Shown here in pieces: positions 25,915 through 35,296 of a stretch of 64,000 nt of DNA. Every line of letters starts with the position of its first letter. Position 1 is the stretch's first letter. The stretch lies in NCBI GenBank assembly GCA_049890215.1, contig JBMHBX010000005.1, positions 18,021-82,020 on the forward strand. The letters are read 5' to 3'. Position numbers and translations under genes: made by a program. The notes beneath the pieces are model-generated. The model saw nothing but the letters and a program-made list of their open reading frames with translations. It was not told the DNA's origin and ran no database searches. The stretch is from UBA685 sp049890215 (lineage in GTDB: Bacteria > Pseudomonadota > Alphaproteobacteria > Puniceispirillales > Puniceispirillaceae).

Positions 25915-26700
25915 TCAACCACCCCACCAATAAACAGCCACAAACAAGAATAACCACACAACATCAACAAAGTGCCAATACCATGCGGCTGCCTCAAAAC
26001 CGAAATGCTGTTCTGATGTGAAATGGCCTTTCATGCCACGCCAAAAACAAACAGCAAGGAACAAGGTGCCAACAAATACGTGAAAGCCGTGGAACCCTGT
26101 CGCCATGTAAAAGACTGATGGATAAATACCATCTGTAAAGCCAAATGGCGCATGGCTATATTCAAGGATTTGAAGCGCTGTGAATAACATGCCAAGCACG
26201 ACTGTCAGTGCAAGACCCAAAAGGAAGTCACGTCTGTTATTTTCAAGAAGCGCATGATGAGACCATGTCACAGTACAACCAGATAATAGCAACACCAATG
26301 TGTTGATCAATGGCAGGTCAAACGGGTCAAAGGTAATAATGCCTTCTGGCGGCCAAACCCCGCCGACCGGGAAAAAGGCAGAATCAAAAAAGGCCCAGAA
26401 AAATGCCACAAAGAACATAACCTCAGAGGCAATGAATAACATCATGCCATATCGCATACCAATTTGAACGATTGGTGTATGATGGCCCTGATATTCTGCT
26501 TCTCTGATGACATCACGCCACCACATAAACATTGTCAAAATCACAAGACCAAGACCAAGACCCAAAATATGGACCCCATAGTCTCTTTCATGCATATACA
26601 TCGCTGCACCGATAGCTGCTACAAAACCAGCTGCTGAGCCAACCGCCGGCCATGGGCTTGGTTCAACCAGATGGTAGGGATGTTTTTGCGCTCCGCTCAT
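25915..26700 (-). CDS. ctaE: Cytochrome c oxidase subunit III
   Basis: 261 aa. Seven-helix subunit of aa3-type oxidase, which stabilises the proton-uptake path. It begins MSGAQKHPYHLVEPSPWP as in other alphaproteobacterial subunits III. Helix motifs include SEVMFFVAFFWAFFDSAFF, TVTWSHHALL and GFHGFHVFVGT. The Glu of SEVMFF, the usual helix III carboxylate, is present. It ends AAAWYWHFVDVVWLFLFVAVYWWG at the membrane, the standard C-terminus; the last helix spans about 236-259. Downstream of ctaG by 53 bp, followed by a terminator. Confidence 0.95.
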   Translation of the reverse strand: MSGAQKHPYHLVEPSPWPAVGSAAGFVAAIGAAMYMHERDYGVHILGLGLGLVILTMFMWWRDVIREAEYQGHHTPIVQIGMRYGMMLFIASEVMFFVAFFWAFFDSAFFPVGGVWPPEGIITFDPFDLPLINTLVLLLSGCTVTWSHHALLENNRRDFLLGLALTVVLGMLFTALQILEYSHAPFGFTDGIYPSVFYMATGFHGFHVFVGTLFLAVCFWRGMKGHFTSEQHFGFEAAAWYWHFVDVVWLFLFVAVYWWGG

Positions 26701-26753
26701 TTTGTTCTCCTTGTTATATTCCCCCCCGGTCCCATGCCGGGCACAAAATAGCC

Positions 26754-27317
26754 TTAACTAATATCCGCAAAGAATGTGTAAGATAATACCACCTCATCCA
26801 CATCCTTTGTATTTGTATCTGTTCTGATCTCCGGGTCTAGGAAAAACGACACCGGCATATCAACAGATTCACCTACGCCAAGTGTTTGTTCTGTGAAACA
26901 AAAACACTCAATTTTCATAAAATAAGGACCCGCTTTTTGCGGCGTCACATTAAAAGTCGCTGTACCACTTGTCGGCACATCCGCCAAATTTGTTGCCCTG
27001 TATAATACCGTTATCTCCTCACCTGGTGCAAGAGATACTGGCGGACTCACAGGCTCAAAACGCCATGGCAGTTTTGGGTTCACATTTGCATCAAAGCGCA
27101 CAGACACAGGCGCCAATGCCGCAGGCACAGCGGCAGGTGCAGAGAGTGCGACCTGTGTTGTGCCGCCAAATCCTGTCACCTGGCAGAATAAGCGATATAA
27201 AGGCACTGACGCAAATGCAAGGCCTACCATTGCAAACACCACCAATGCCAAAGTGACAAGGGTCGCGCGATTGCGTGCCTCATTTGGATTTGCCATCATG
27301 TCAGCTGTTTTATCCAT
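26754..27317 (-). CDS. ctaG: Cytochrome c oxidase assembly protein CtaG/Cox11
   Basis: 187 aa. Copper chaperone that delivers Cu to the CuB site of subunit I. One N-terminal membrane helix (about 18-40) anchors a periplasmic immunoglobulin-like domain. The copper-binding motif is ECFCF (about residues 137-141), and further family motifs are VPLYRLFCQVTGFGG and PVSFFLDPE. Length is typical. It follows the coxF-like small gene by 6 bp, within the ctaB-coxF-ctaG-ctaE order. Confidence 0.94.
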   Translation of the reverse strand: MDKTADMMANPNEARNRATLVTLALVVFAMVGLAFASVPLYRLFCQVTGFGGTTQVALSAPAAVPAALAPVSVRFDANVNPKLPWRFEPVSPPVSLAPGEEITVLYRATNLADVPTSGTATFNVTPQKAGPYFMKIECFCFTEQTLGVGESVDMPVSFFLDPEIRTDTNTKDVDEVVLSYTFFADIS

Positions 27318-27323
27318 CGCCTG

Positions 27324-27491
27324 TTATGATGCCCCTGCCATGCGCAAAATGGTTACAAGATAGAATAAGACAGCCAGGCCAACAATCAGCCCTAACACCC
27401 AAAAATTGCGTGATCGGCGCATTGCCTGCATCTCTGCGCCAGTCTTTGGTTCTGGCTTTTGATTTGTTGTCTGTTGTTGTTTATCACTCAT
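27324..27491 (-). CDS. CoxF-like small membrane protein in the oxidase cluster
   Basis: 55 aa, found by reading the ctaB-ctaG gap. It begins MSDKQQQTTNQKPEPK, then has AEMQAMRRSRNFW and one membrane helix (about 31-49, VLGLIVGLAVLFYLVTIL), ending RMAGAS. The length, single helix, R-R-x-R-N before the helix and position between ctaB and ctaG match the small CoxF-type proteins of alphaproteobacteria. The ATG overlaps the ctaB stop by one base (TGATG), and ctaG starts 6 bp after its stop, so it is translationally coupled on both sides. Function is not established. Confidence 0.8.
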   Translation of the reverse strand: MSDKQQQTTNQKPEPKTGAEMQAMRRSRNFWVLGLIVGLAVLFYLVTILRMAGAS

Positions 27492-28423
27492 CAGATCAGC
27501 CTCGCCAAAAACGTATCACCTATCAAAGCAAAAAAGATGATGGTCAGATACCATAGTGAATATTTGAATAATGGCATCGCCTCATCAAGCGTATCAGACC
27601 GGCGAAGCTTCCATGCTTTATATAAAAAAGCACCGCCAAGACATGCGGCAACCACCGCATAAAAGACAGAAGACATGCCGATAAAAAATGGCACAACACC
27701 CAAAGGTGCCAACAAAGAAGAATAAATCAAAATTTGTGACTTTGTTTCTTGCACTCCTGCCACCACAGGCATCATCGGGATGTTAGCAGCCTGATAATCG
27801 TCATTTTTGACCAGAGCCAAAGCCCAGAAATGAGGCGGTGTCCAAATAAAAATAATGGCGAATAATACAATCGATTCAAGGCTAACCGTTCCTGTCATTG
27901 CGGCCCACCCAACCATCGGTGGTAAGGCGCCTGCCGCCCCGCCAATAACGATATTTTGCGGCGTCCTGCGCTTTAACCAAACAGAATAGATAACTGCATA
28001 AAAGAAAATCGTAAAGGCAAGAAGTGCCCCACTAAATAAATTGGCAGACAGGCTCAAAAGCAAAACTGATAAGACCGAAATCACGATACCAAGCGCAAGT
28101 GCCTCTTCAGATTGCACACGCCCGGATGGGATAGGCCGGTTTTTTGTACGCAACATCAGCGCATCTATATCGCGGTCATACCACTGATTGATCGCACCGG
28201 AAGCCCCTGCCCCTGCAGCAATCGCAAATAAAGAAATCGCGGCCAGTAAGATAGATGAAACACTTATCTCGCCAGTTACGGGCGCCAAATACATGCCCGC
28301 AAAACCAGTGAAGACCACAAGGCTCATCACCCGTGGCTTCATCAGTTGAAAAAAGTCACCAGCAGAGGCGATATAATAAGGCTCTGCTGGTGTCAAAAAT
28401 GTGTTTTGTGTCTGTGACATCAA
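27491..28423 (-). CDS. ctaB: Protoheme IX farnesyltransferase (heme O synthase)
   Basis: 310 aa. UbiA-superfamily integral membrane enzyme that adds a farnesyl group to heme B, the precursor of heme A for the oxidase. The first Asp-rich motif is NQWYDRDIDALM with KNRPIPSGR following; the second region is VKNDDYQAANIPMMPV. About eight or nine membrane helices. It lies between ctaD and the coxF-like gene, 12 bp from ctaD. No ctaA (heme A synthase) is in the window, so it must be elsewhere. Confidence 0.95.
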   Translation of the reverse strand: MMSQTQNTFLTPAEPYYIASAGDFFQLMKPRVMSLVVFTGFAGMYLAPVTGEISVSSILLAAISLFAIAAGAGASGAINQWYDRDIDALMLRTKNRPIPSGRVQSEEALALGIVISVLSVLLLSLSANLFSGALLAFTIFFYAVIYSVWLKRRTPQNIVIGGAAGALPPMVGWAAMTGTVSLESIVLFAIIFIWTPPHFWALALVKNDDYQAANIPMMPVVAGVQETKSQILIYSSLLAPLGVVPFFIGMSSVFYAVVAACLGGAFLYKAWKLRRSDTLDEAMPLFKYSLWYLTIIFFALIGDTFLARLI

Positions 28424-28435
28424 AATTCCCTTTGA

Positions 28436-30031
28436 TTACTTCACTTTTGGAAGGTCATCAAATGTATGATATGGCGGCGGAGACGATACCTGCCATTCCA
28501 ATGTTGTGGCACCCTCACCATAAGGGTTCGCTGCTGCCTTACGGCGTGAAATAAACGCCTCAGCAATCACAACAAGGAAAATCACTGCGCCTAGTGCGGA
28601 AATATAGGAGCCAATCGAAGCTACATAATTCCAGCCAGCAAATGCATCCGGATAATCAATGTAACGGCGTGGCATACCGGCAAGGCCCAAGAAATGCATC
28701 GGGAAGAACGTCAAATTCACACCAATAAAGGTAACCCAGAAATGCAGCTTTGCTAAGCCTTCTGAATATTCATAGCCTGTCATTTTGCTGAACCAGTAAT
28801 AGAAACCGGCAAACAGACCATAAACCGCGCCCAAAGATAACACATAATGGAAGTGCGCAATCACATAATAGGTATTATGTAACACAACATCCAAACCGGC
28901 ATTTGCCAGAACAACGCCTGTTACACCGCCAACGGTGAACAAAAAGATAAACCCAATGGCCCACATCATCGGAACGCGGAACGTCATAGATCCGCCCCAC
29001 ATTGTTGCAATCCAAGAGAAAATCTTGACCCCTGTTGGCACAGCGATCACCATGGTTGCCGCCGTGAAATAAGCACGCGTATCAACATCAAGGCCAACTG
29101 TGTACATATGGTGTGCCCATACGATAACGCCAACAAAGCCAATTGCCACCATCGCATAGACCATGCCAAGATACCCTAAAATCGGCTTTTTGGCTAATGT
29201 TGAGATGATATGGCTGACAATGCCAAAGGCAGGAAAAATCATAATATACACTTCCGGATGACCAAAGAACCAGAACAAGTGCAAGAACAAAATAGGGTCA
29301 CCGCCGCCTTCAGGCACAAAGAAGGTCGTGCCAAAGTTACGGTCTGTTAACAACATTGTGATGGCGCCTGCCAGAACCGGCACAGCCAACAACAACAAAA
29401 AGGCCGTGATAAGCATCGCCCATGCGAAAAGCGGCATTTTGTGCATTGTCATGCCAGGTGTACGCATATTGAAGATCGTTGTGATGAAATTCGCAGCGCC
29501 TAAAATTGACGACACACCAGCAAGGTGAAGGGAGAAAATCGCCAAATCCATAGACATGCCCGGCGTGCCAAGCTTGTTTGAAAGCGGAGGATAAATCGTC
29601 CACCCCACACCGGCGCCTCCATCAACCGCAGCTGACATCAAAAGCAAGATGAAAGATGGCGGCAGAAGCCAGAACGAAATATTGTTCATACGCGGAAATG
29701 CCATATCTGGCGCACCGATCATGATCGGCACAAACCAGTTACCAAAGCCACCAATGAGCCCCGGCATCACCACAAAGAAAACCATGATAAGACCATGGGC
29801 TGTGGTAAAGACATTCCACATATGGCCATCAGACATGAATTGCACGCCTGGTTCCATTAACTCCATACGCATGAAGACAGAAAAACCACCACCAATAAAG
29901 GCTGCGATAATCGAAAAGATGATATACATCGTGCCGATATCTTTGTGGTTTGTTGAATAAAGCCAACGGCGCACGAACCCTTTTGGGGCGCCGTGACCAT
30001 GGTCAGCTGAATGGGCTACTTCACTCATCAT
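28436..30031 (-). CDS. ctaD: Cytochrome c oxidase subunit I
   Basis: 531 aa. Catalytic subunit holding heme a, heme a3 and CuB. Twelve membrane helices. Key sites: TTAHGLIMVFF (heme a His), GHPEVYIMIFPAFG (CuB His and the cross-linked Tyr), WAHHMYTVG (two CuB His) and HNTYYVIAHFHYVLS (heme a3 and heme a His). The K-channel and D-channel motifs are those of the aa3/A family. It begins with a short soluble stretch then FVRRWLYSTNHKDIGTMYI (about 18-36). It follows ctaC by 20 bp. Confidence 0.97.
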   Translation of the reverse strand: MMSEVAHSADHGHGAPKGFVRRWLYSTNHKDIGTMYIIFSIIAAFIGGGFSVFMRMELMEPGVQFMSDGHMWNVFTTAHGLIMVFFVVMPGLIGGFGNWFVPIMIGAPDMAFPRMNNISFWLLPPSFILLLMSAAVDGGAGVGWTIYPPLSNKLGTPGMSMDLAIFSLHLAGVSSILGAANFITTIFNMRTPGMTMHKMPLFAWAMLITAFLLLLAVPVLAGAITMLLTDRNFGTTFFVPEGGGDPILFLHLFWFFGHPEVYIMIFPAFGIVSHIISTLAKKPILGYLGMVYAMVAIGFVGVIVWAHHMYTVGLDVDTRAYFTAATMVIAVPTGVKIFSWIATMWGGSMTFRVPMMWAIGFIFLFTVGGVTGVVLANAGLDVVLHNTYYVIAHFHYVLSLGAVYGLFAGFYYWFSKMTGYEYSEGLAKLHFWVTFIGVNLTFFPMHFLGLAGMPRRYIDYPDAFAGWNYVASIGSYISALGAVIFLVVIAEAFISRRKAAANPYGEGATTLEWQVSSPPPYHTFDDLPKVK

Positions 30032-30051
30032 ATTCTCCCTATGTGAGGCAA

Positions 30052-30849
30052 CTAAAGTGCAAATTCTTCACGAGCAGAGGCCAGCCAGGCATCATACTCA
30101 GCTTTTGGCAATGAACGAACAACGATCGGCATATAAGCGTGATTGACGCCGCAAATCTGGTTGCATTGACCATAATATGTATTTGGTTCTTCAGGCACAT
30201 CAATCCAGGCCTCATTGATACGACCTGCGATTGAATAAGTCTGAACAGCTAATGAAGGCACAAAGAAAGAGTGCATAACATCATTACCTGTTATCAAAAG
30301 CTTAATTCTTGTCCCGGCAGGAACAATCATCTCATTATCAACTGATAACAGGCGGATTTGCTCATCTGTCAGATCTGCCTCATCAATCATGTAAGAATCA
30401 AAGCCGATTTGTTCATCAGGATATTCATAGTTCCAATACCACTGATTGCCTGTGACTTTGATAACCATATCTGTGTCTTTGGTCTGGTCTAAATAATATA
30501 GCAAGCGGAATGATGGCACCGCTATCACGACCAAAATCAAAACAGGCACAACCGTCCATAAAACCTCTATCACCACATTATGAGATGTCTTTGAGGCTAC
30601 CGGATTTGATTTCTCGCGGAAACGCAAGCAGACATATACAAGAAGCGCCAACACAAATAGTGAGATAGCTGTGATAATAATAAGCAACAAATTATGCAGA
30701 CTTGTTGCCTTTTCAGCAATGGACCCGGCAGCAGGCTGCAAACCTATTTGCCATGGCTCTGGCACAGCGGCAAAGGTGCTATGTGAAACAAGCAAACCAA
30801 AAAGGCTTGCCACTATATAAAAGATAGACTTTCCGCTTGGCAGCGTCAT
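30052..30849 (-). CDS. ctaC: Cytochrome c oxidase subunit II
   Basis: 265 aa. Receives electrons from cytochrome c through the binuclear CuA site. A signal peptide (about 1-27, STFAA) is followed by two membrane helices (about 53-74 and 93-113). A periplasmic cupredoxin domain carries the CuA ligands H193, C229, C233, H237 and M240. The aromatic electron-entry stretch is GNQWYWNYEYP. The start has a strong GGGGGAG ribosome-binding site. First gene of the cta cluster, divergent from tldD across 266 bp. Confidence 0.96.
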   Translation of the reverse strand: MTLPSGKSIFYIVASLFGLLVSHSTFAAVPEPWQIGLQPAAGSIAEKATSLHNLLLIIITAISLFVLALLVYVCLRFREKSNPVASKTSHNVVIEVLWTVVPVLILVVIAVPSFRLLYYLDQTKDTDMVIKVTGNQWYWNYEYPDEQIGFDSYMIDEADLTDEQIRLLSVDNEMIVPAGTRIKLLITGNDVMHSFFVPSLAVQTYSIAGRINEAWIDVPEEPNTYYGQCNQICGVNHAYMPIVVRSLPKAEYDAWLASAREEFAL

Positions 30850-30980
30850 AACGTCTCCCCCATTATTCTAAGTCTCGTATCCGATCCTAGCCTGCCTGCA
30901 GATACTCTTACCATCTTGCAGACCCCACGACCTATTTAATTGCGCTTTTTTTAACCGCTTTTTCTCACTATGAAAACCCC

Positions 30981-31006
30981 TCTGCGACCGCCTGTCGCGG
31001 ATTTTT
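30981..31006 (+). terminator. Terminator-like hairpin in the ctaC/tldD divergent gap
   Basis: TCTGCGAC (30981-30988) pairs with GTCGCGGA (30994-31001) around a 5-nt loop, with one G-T pair, and is followed by TTTTT (31002-31006). It lies 110 bp upstream of tldD although no forward gene precedes it. On the reverse strand the hairpin is followed by GGGGTTTT. It could be a leader attenuator of tldD or an insulator between two promoters. The rest of the 266-bp gap shows no clear consensus promoter to me. Confidence 0.55.
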
Positions 31007-31115
31007 CACAGCAAGATGATATTGATTTACAATTAAGGCCATTATTTTGCCCTTGTTTTTTGATTTTTCTGATACGATATCAGTGTTTCACAGCGATTTT
31101 ACCAGAAGGTGCATC

Positions 31116-32555
31116 ATGGATTACCTTAGCCAAACAGATAAGATTTTTTTCTCTCAAGGGGCGTTCGACCTTGATTCGACCATAAAACAAGTCGAAACGG
31201 CGCTTGACGGAGTCGATGATGGCGATCTGTTCTTAGAATCACGCCATAGCGAAATGCTGATGTTTGATGATGGGAGGCTAAAATCCTCAAGCTATGACCA
31301 TGAAACTGGTTTTGGCTTGCGTGCCATTATGGGAGAGGCTGATACATTTGCCCATAGCGGTGAATTATCACAAGCAGCACTTGAGCGTGCTGTGAAGACG
31401 GTAACATCTGTCACCTCAGGATATTCAGGCACAATGGCCGTTGCCCCACGCCATCTGGCCAATGCCCCTCTTTACACAAATGACAATCCTCTTGAGGCGA
31501 CTCCTTTTGAAGCAAAAGTCGCATTATTACAGGAAATTGACGCCGCTGCACGGGCGAAGGACCCGCGCGTGAAACAAGTAACGGCCTCTCTTGCCAGCTC
31601 ATGGCAGGCTGTTCAAATTATGCGTGCCGGTGGATACCGGGTTGCTGATATCAGGCCGTTGGTGCGTTTGAATATCTCTGTCGTGGTTGAAAAAGACGGG
31701 CGGATGGAATCTGGCTCAAGTGGCAGTGGCGGACGATTGCTACTTGGCTCTTTTATGGAAGAGGCCTATTGGCAGGCAGAAATTGATGAAGCGTTACGCC
31801 TTGCGAATCTGGGTCTGGAATCGGTCGCTGCACCGGCAGGCGAAATGCCTGTTGTCCTGGGCTCAGGCTGGCCCGGCGTCATGCTGCATGAGGCGGTCGG
31901 ACATGGGCTTGAAGGTGATTTCAACCGCAAAGGCACGTCCGTTTTTTCAGGCTGTGTTGGCGAACAAGTTGCCTCGAAAGGCGTCACGGTTATAGATGAC
32001 GGCACCATTGCAGACAGGCGTGGCTCAATCACCATTGATGATGAGGGAACAAAATCAGGGCGCAATGTGCTTATCGAAGATGGTATTTTGAAAGGCTATA
32101 TGCAAGATAGACAAAATGCCAGACTGATGGGGGTGGAAGCAACCGGTAATGGCAGACGCCAATCCTATGCACATCTGCCTATGCCCCGCATGACAAACAC
32201 ATTTATGGAATCAGGTGATTATTCTGCGGAAGAAATTATTGCCTCAACCAAAAAAGGCTTATATGCCGCTAATTTTGCCGGCGGGCAGGTTGACATTACC
32301 TCAGGTAAATTTGTCTTTTCTGCCTCAGAGGCCTATCTGATTGAAGATGGTAAAATTGGCGCCCCTGTCAAAGGCGCAACTTTAATCGGCAACGGCCCTG
32401 ATGCCATGGGCAAAATCTCAATGCTTGGCAATGACAGTCAACTTGACAGAGGTGTGGGCACATGCGGTAAATCCGGACAATCAGTGCCTGTAGGCGTTGG
32501 CCAACCAACCCTAAAGATGGGCGGGATCACCGTTGGCGGCACACAAGCTGCCTAG
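31116..32555 (+). CDS. tldD: Metalloprotease TldD
   Basis: 479 aa from ATG 31116, chosen because GAAGG (31105-31109) is 6 bases upstream and the result matches the family length of about 480; the frame extends 23 codons upstream. TldD forms a heterodimer with TldE (PmbA, at 39.0 kb) and is a zinc protease that degrades unfolded small peptides, including the antitoxin CcdA, and matures peptides such as microcin B17. The zinc motif HEAVGH gives H258, E259 and H263, within GVMLHEAVGHGLEGD. C-terminal features are VDITSGKFVFSASEAYLI and CGKSGQSVPVGVGQP. The adjacency to ctaC is common in alphaproteobacteria. Confidence 0.94.
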   Translation: MDYLSQTDKIFFSQGAFDLDSTIKQVETALDGVDDGDLFLESRHSEMLMFDDGRLKSSSYDHETGFGLRAIMGEADTFAHSGELSQAALERAVKTVTSVTSGYSGTMAVAPRHLANAPLYTNDNPLEATPFEAKVALLQEIDAAARAKDPRVKQVTASLASSWQAVQIMRAGGYRVADIRPLVRLNISVVVEKDGRMESGSSGSGGRLLLGSFMEEAYWQAEIDEALRLANLGLESVAAPAGEMPVVLGSGWPGVMLHEAVGHGLEGDFNRKGTSVFSGCVGEQVASKGVTVIDDGTIADRRGSITIDDEGTKSGRNVLIEDGILKGYMQDRQNARLMGVEATGNGRRQSYAHLPMPRMTNTFMESGDYSAEEIIASTKKGLYAANFAGGQVDITSGKFVFSASEAYLIEDGKIGAPVKGATLIGNGPDAMGKISMLGNDSQLDRGVGTCGKSGQSVPVGVGQPTLKMGGITVGGTQAA

Positions 32556-32561
32556 TCCTTT

Positions 32562-33818
32562 TTATGATGTATCAGCTATCTTGGGTGTTTTTGCCGCAAT
32601 CACAAAAATGGTAAGCAAAAGCAAAAGGCTAATCGTGCCGCCAACACCAAAAGATAGCTGACCACTTCCTGCGGCATATAATGGCCCTGCGGCAGCAAGA
32701 CCAATCACCTGACCCAAAGAGCCAAACCCCTGAACAAGACCAAGAGCGCCGCCCATCTCATCTGCGCGCGCCGCTTTAGAAGCCGCTGATGACAAGCTTG
32801 GGTTCGTAAAAGCAAAACCCACACAAATCATTGTTGTGCATATAATAACAACGGCCAATGGCATCATCCCTGCCATAAACAACCCTGCGGCCATCAAGGC
32901 GGTGGCAAATTGTCCGGCAGTCAACATAGAGGCGCCGCCAATGATCGTGCCTGTTTCTCCGAGGCGGCGTACCGCAAGGCCTATCAGCCCTCCTTCAACA
33001 ATAATGATACAAATGCCAACATAGGTAAACAGCCACCCTGTATCAGAGGCCTCATAATAAAACAGATCTTTGAGCAAAAGCACAAAGGCTGCTTCAACTT
33101 GCGAAAATGACAGGTTCAGCAAAAAGAAAGATAAGGCAAACAACCCAAGAGGTCCTTGAAATAATTGAATAAGGCGCCTCATAGACGATTGCTTTTGGCC
33201 AATATCAGAAGCAAGCGATACAGGCGCAACAAACGGCAGACGCAAGCATAAGAAAAACGCAAGCAAAGTAAATAACCCGGCAAGCGCAAATGGCGCCTGA
33301 TGCAAAGGACCACCGCCAATGCCACTTAACAAACCGCCAAGCGCAGGACCAAAAACAAAGCCTGCACCAATGGAGGCGCCCATAAGGCCCATATATTTTG
33401 CCCTGCTATCCGGGCTTGTATTATCAGCGATGATAGCTTGTATGACGCCTATATTTCCAGCTGCAAGACCAGCAATTATGCGCGAGACAAATAACAAAAT
33501 AATATGATTTGAAAAGGCAAATGTCAGATGTGCCAAAGTCGCGACAGCCAAAGAGCCCATCAGGACAGGTTTGCGACCAACCTTATCAGACATGCGTCCC
33601 AAAATCGGATTCCCGATAAACATAGCAAGGGAAAAACAAGCAAGAAGCGCTGTCATGACGCTTGCAGAATAGCCAAGCTCATCAATCACCGTATAAGGCA
33701 AAATAGGTATCAAAGCACCAATGCCAATAAAATCAATAAAGACAATCAATAATAAGGTTGGCAGATGCAACGGGCCAGACGGATTATCTGCCCCTTTTTG
33801 CTTTGTTATCACAGTCAT
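32562..33818 (-). CDS. Major facilitator transporter, TetA/multidrug-like
   Basis: 418 aa, about 12 membrane helices. The MFS motif A is GRMSDKVGRKPVLM in the loop between helices 2 and 3 (about 74-87). The helix 1 segment FIDFIGIGALIPILP resembles the TetA(DHA1) group, and a helix 5 motif GxxxGPALGGL is present. It is probably a drug/H+ antiporter or sugar-type effluxer; the substrate cannot be read from the sequence. It converges with tldD (6 bp apart). No regulator gene is adjacent. Confidence 0.85.
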   Translation of the reverse strand: MTVITKQKGADNPSGPLHLPTLLLIVFIDFIGIGALIPILPYTVIDELGYSASVMTALLACFSLAMFIGNPILGRMSDKVGRKPVLMGSLAVATLAHLTFAFSNHIILLFVSRIIAGLAAGNIGVIQAIIADNTSPDSRAKYMGLMGASIGAGFVFGPALGGLLSGIGGGPLHQAPFALAGLFTLLAFFLCLRLPFVAPVSLASDIGQKQSSMRRLIQLFQGPLGLFALSFFLLNLSFSQVEAAFVLLLKDLFYYEASDTGWLFTYVGICIIIVEGGLIGLAVRRLGETGTIIGGASMLTAGQFATALMAAGLFMAGMMPLAVVIICTTMICVGFAFTNPSLSSAASKAARADEMGGALGLVQGFGSLGQVIGLAAAGPLYAAGSGQLSFGVGGTISLLLLLTIFVIAAKTPKIADTS

Positions 33819-33860
33819 GAGGTCAGTTTCCCAACAAAAGGTAGCTAAACAGGGTCAAGC

Positions 33861-35231
33861 CTAGTAGTGGCGTTCCCGAAATACCTGATCAATATTTCCG
33901 CCCCAGCTGCCGTGATAGAGATCTAACAACACATCAGCAGGTGTTTTGCGATTTTCAAGAACCTCTTCGATAGGTCGCAAGAATTTGGTTTCATCCTGGC
34001 CTGCATCATCAAGAACAGCACGCGCCGCAAGCCCCTTCTTTGAGATGCTGACAAGTTGTGAGGCTAATTCATACACATCATGTGGGCCTATTTTTGCACG
34101 CAAGCCATTTTTGGCCACATCAAGGCGCGCTGCCATCACATCATCTGCGGTGATATTCGCGGCAAGTGCTTCTGCTTTCGCAAGAGCGTCTTCATCATAT
34201 AACAGCCCAACCCAAAAAGCAGGAAGCGCGCAAATATTTGCCCAAGGCCCGCTATCTGCCCCGCGCATTTCAAGATACCCTTTTAGCCGCACTTCAGGAA
34301 AGGCGGTGGTGATATGATCTTCAAAATCTGCCATCTGCGGAAATTGCCCCTCAAAAGCTGGCAACTGACCTTTCATAAACGCCCTGAATGATTGGCCTGT
34401 CACATCAAGATAGGAATCACCCCGATGCAAAAAATACATTGGCACATCTAAAATATAATCGACCCATTGCTCATAACCAAATTGCGGATCAAAGACACAT
34501 GAAGGCACACCGCATCTGGCATTATCTGTGTCAGTCCAAGCCTCTGCCCGTGTAGAGACAAGGCCAGAGGGCTTACCATCTTTGAAAGGTGAATTCGCAA
34601 ATAACGCTGTTGCAACAGGCTGCAAAGCAAGTGAGGTTCTGAATTTACGCCTCATATCCTCTTCGCTCTCATAATCGAGATTCACCTGAACAGTGCAAGA
34701 ACGCAACATCATATCAAGGCCAAGGCTGCCCACCTTTGGCATATAGGCACTCATCACCTTATAGCGCCCTTTTGGCATGAAGGAGATATCATCTCTGGTC
34801 CATTTTGGCTGAAAGCCAAGCCCTAACATGCAGACATCAAGTGCCGCCGTCTCTTGTTTCATAATGGCCAGATGATGACCAGTCTCACGGCAGGTCTGAT
34901 GCAAATTTTCCAAGGGCGCACCAGATAATTCAAATTGCCCGCCCGGCTCTAATGTAATGGACCCACCATCATGATCTTTCAAAGCGATGATATGTTCATT
35001 TTCGAAGATAGGCTGCCAATCATGATGAGTGACCAAATTCTGCAATAATTGCCCGATGCCATTGTCACCTTCATAAGCAACTGGGCGAAAACTGCCTTTG
35101 TGAAACAGAAATTTTTCATGGTCTGTTCCAATACGCCATTCATGTTTTGGAGTCTGTCTGTCGGCAAGCCATTGAACAAAATCACTGCTTGTCACAGGCG
35201 TGGTGTCTTGTTCTACAGGGTTTGAGGTCAT
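33861..35231 (-). CDS. gshA: Glutamate-cysteine ligase, plant/alphaproteobacterial type
   Basis: 456 aa. First step of glutathione synthesis. It belongs to the GCS2 plant-like family rather than the E. coli type, with GTDHEKF, YEGDNGIGQLLQNL, SITLEPGGQFELSGAPL and LPMYFL-like VPMYFLHRG substrate-binding segments and MRGADSGPW. Residues needed for Mg-ATP (the Glu of LEPGGQ) are present. It lies 65 bp downstream of rsmE. With chaC at 60.6 kb the window encodes both a synthetic and a degradative glutathione enzyme. Confidence 0.94.
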   Translation of the reverse strand: MTSNPVEQDTTPVTSSDFVQWLADRQTPKHEWRIGTDHEKFLFHKGSFRPVAYEGDNGIGQLLQNLVTHHDWQPIFENEHIIALKDHDGGSITLEPGGQFELSGAPLENLHQTCRETGHHLAIMKQETAALDVCMLGLGFQPKWTRDDISFMPKGRYKVMSAYMPKVGSLGLDMMLRSCTVQVNLDYESEEDMRRKFRTSLALQPVATALFANSPFKDGKPSGLVSTRAEAWTDTDNARCGVPSCVFDPQFGYEQWVDYILDVPMYFLHRGDSYLDVTGQSFRAFMKGQLPAFEGQFPQMADFEDHITTAFPEVRLKGYLEMRGADSGPWANICALPAFWVGLLYDEDALAKAEALAANITADDVMAARLDVAKNGLRAKIGPHDVYELASQLVSISKKGLAARAVLDDAGQDETKFLRPIEEVLENRKTPADVLLDLYHGSWGGNIDQVFRERHY

Positions 35232-35296
35232 TTTGATTATCCAGTCTGGTATAATGTGTGGCGCATGATATGTTGCAATTTAATCTGTCTTTTGTC

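Noticed and set aside
31047..31115. 23-codon N-terminal extension of TldD
   Set aside because: The ATG at 31116 has GAAGG at the right distance and gives the usual family length; the extension is not conserved-looking.
35250..35255. Exact TATAAT on the forward strand between gshA and rsmE
   Set aside because: No -35 at a suitable distance and no forward gene for 900 bp; probably chance.
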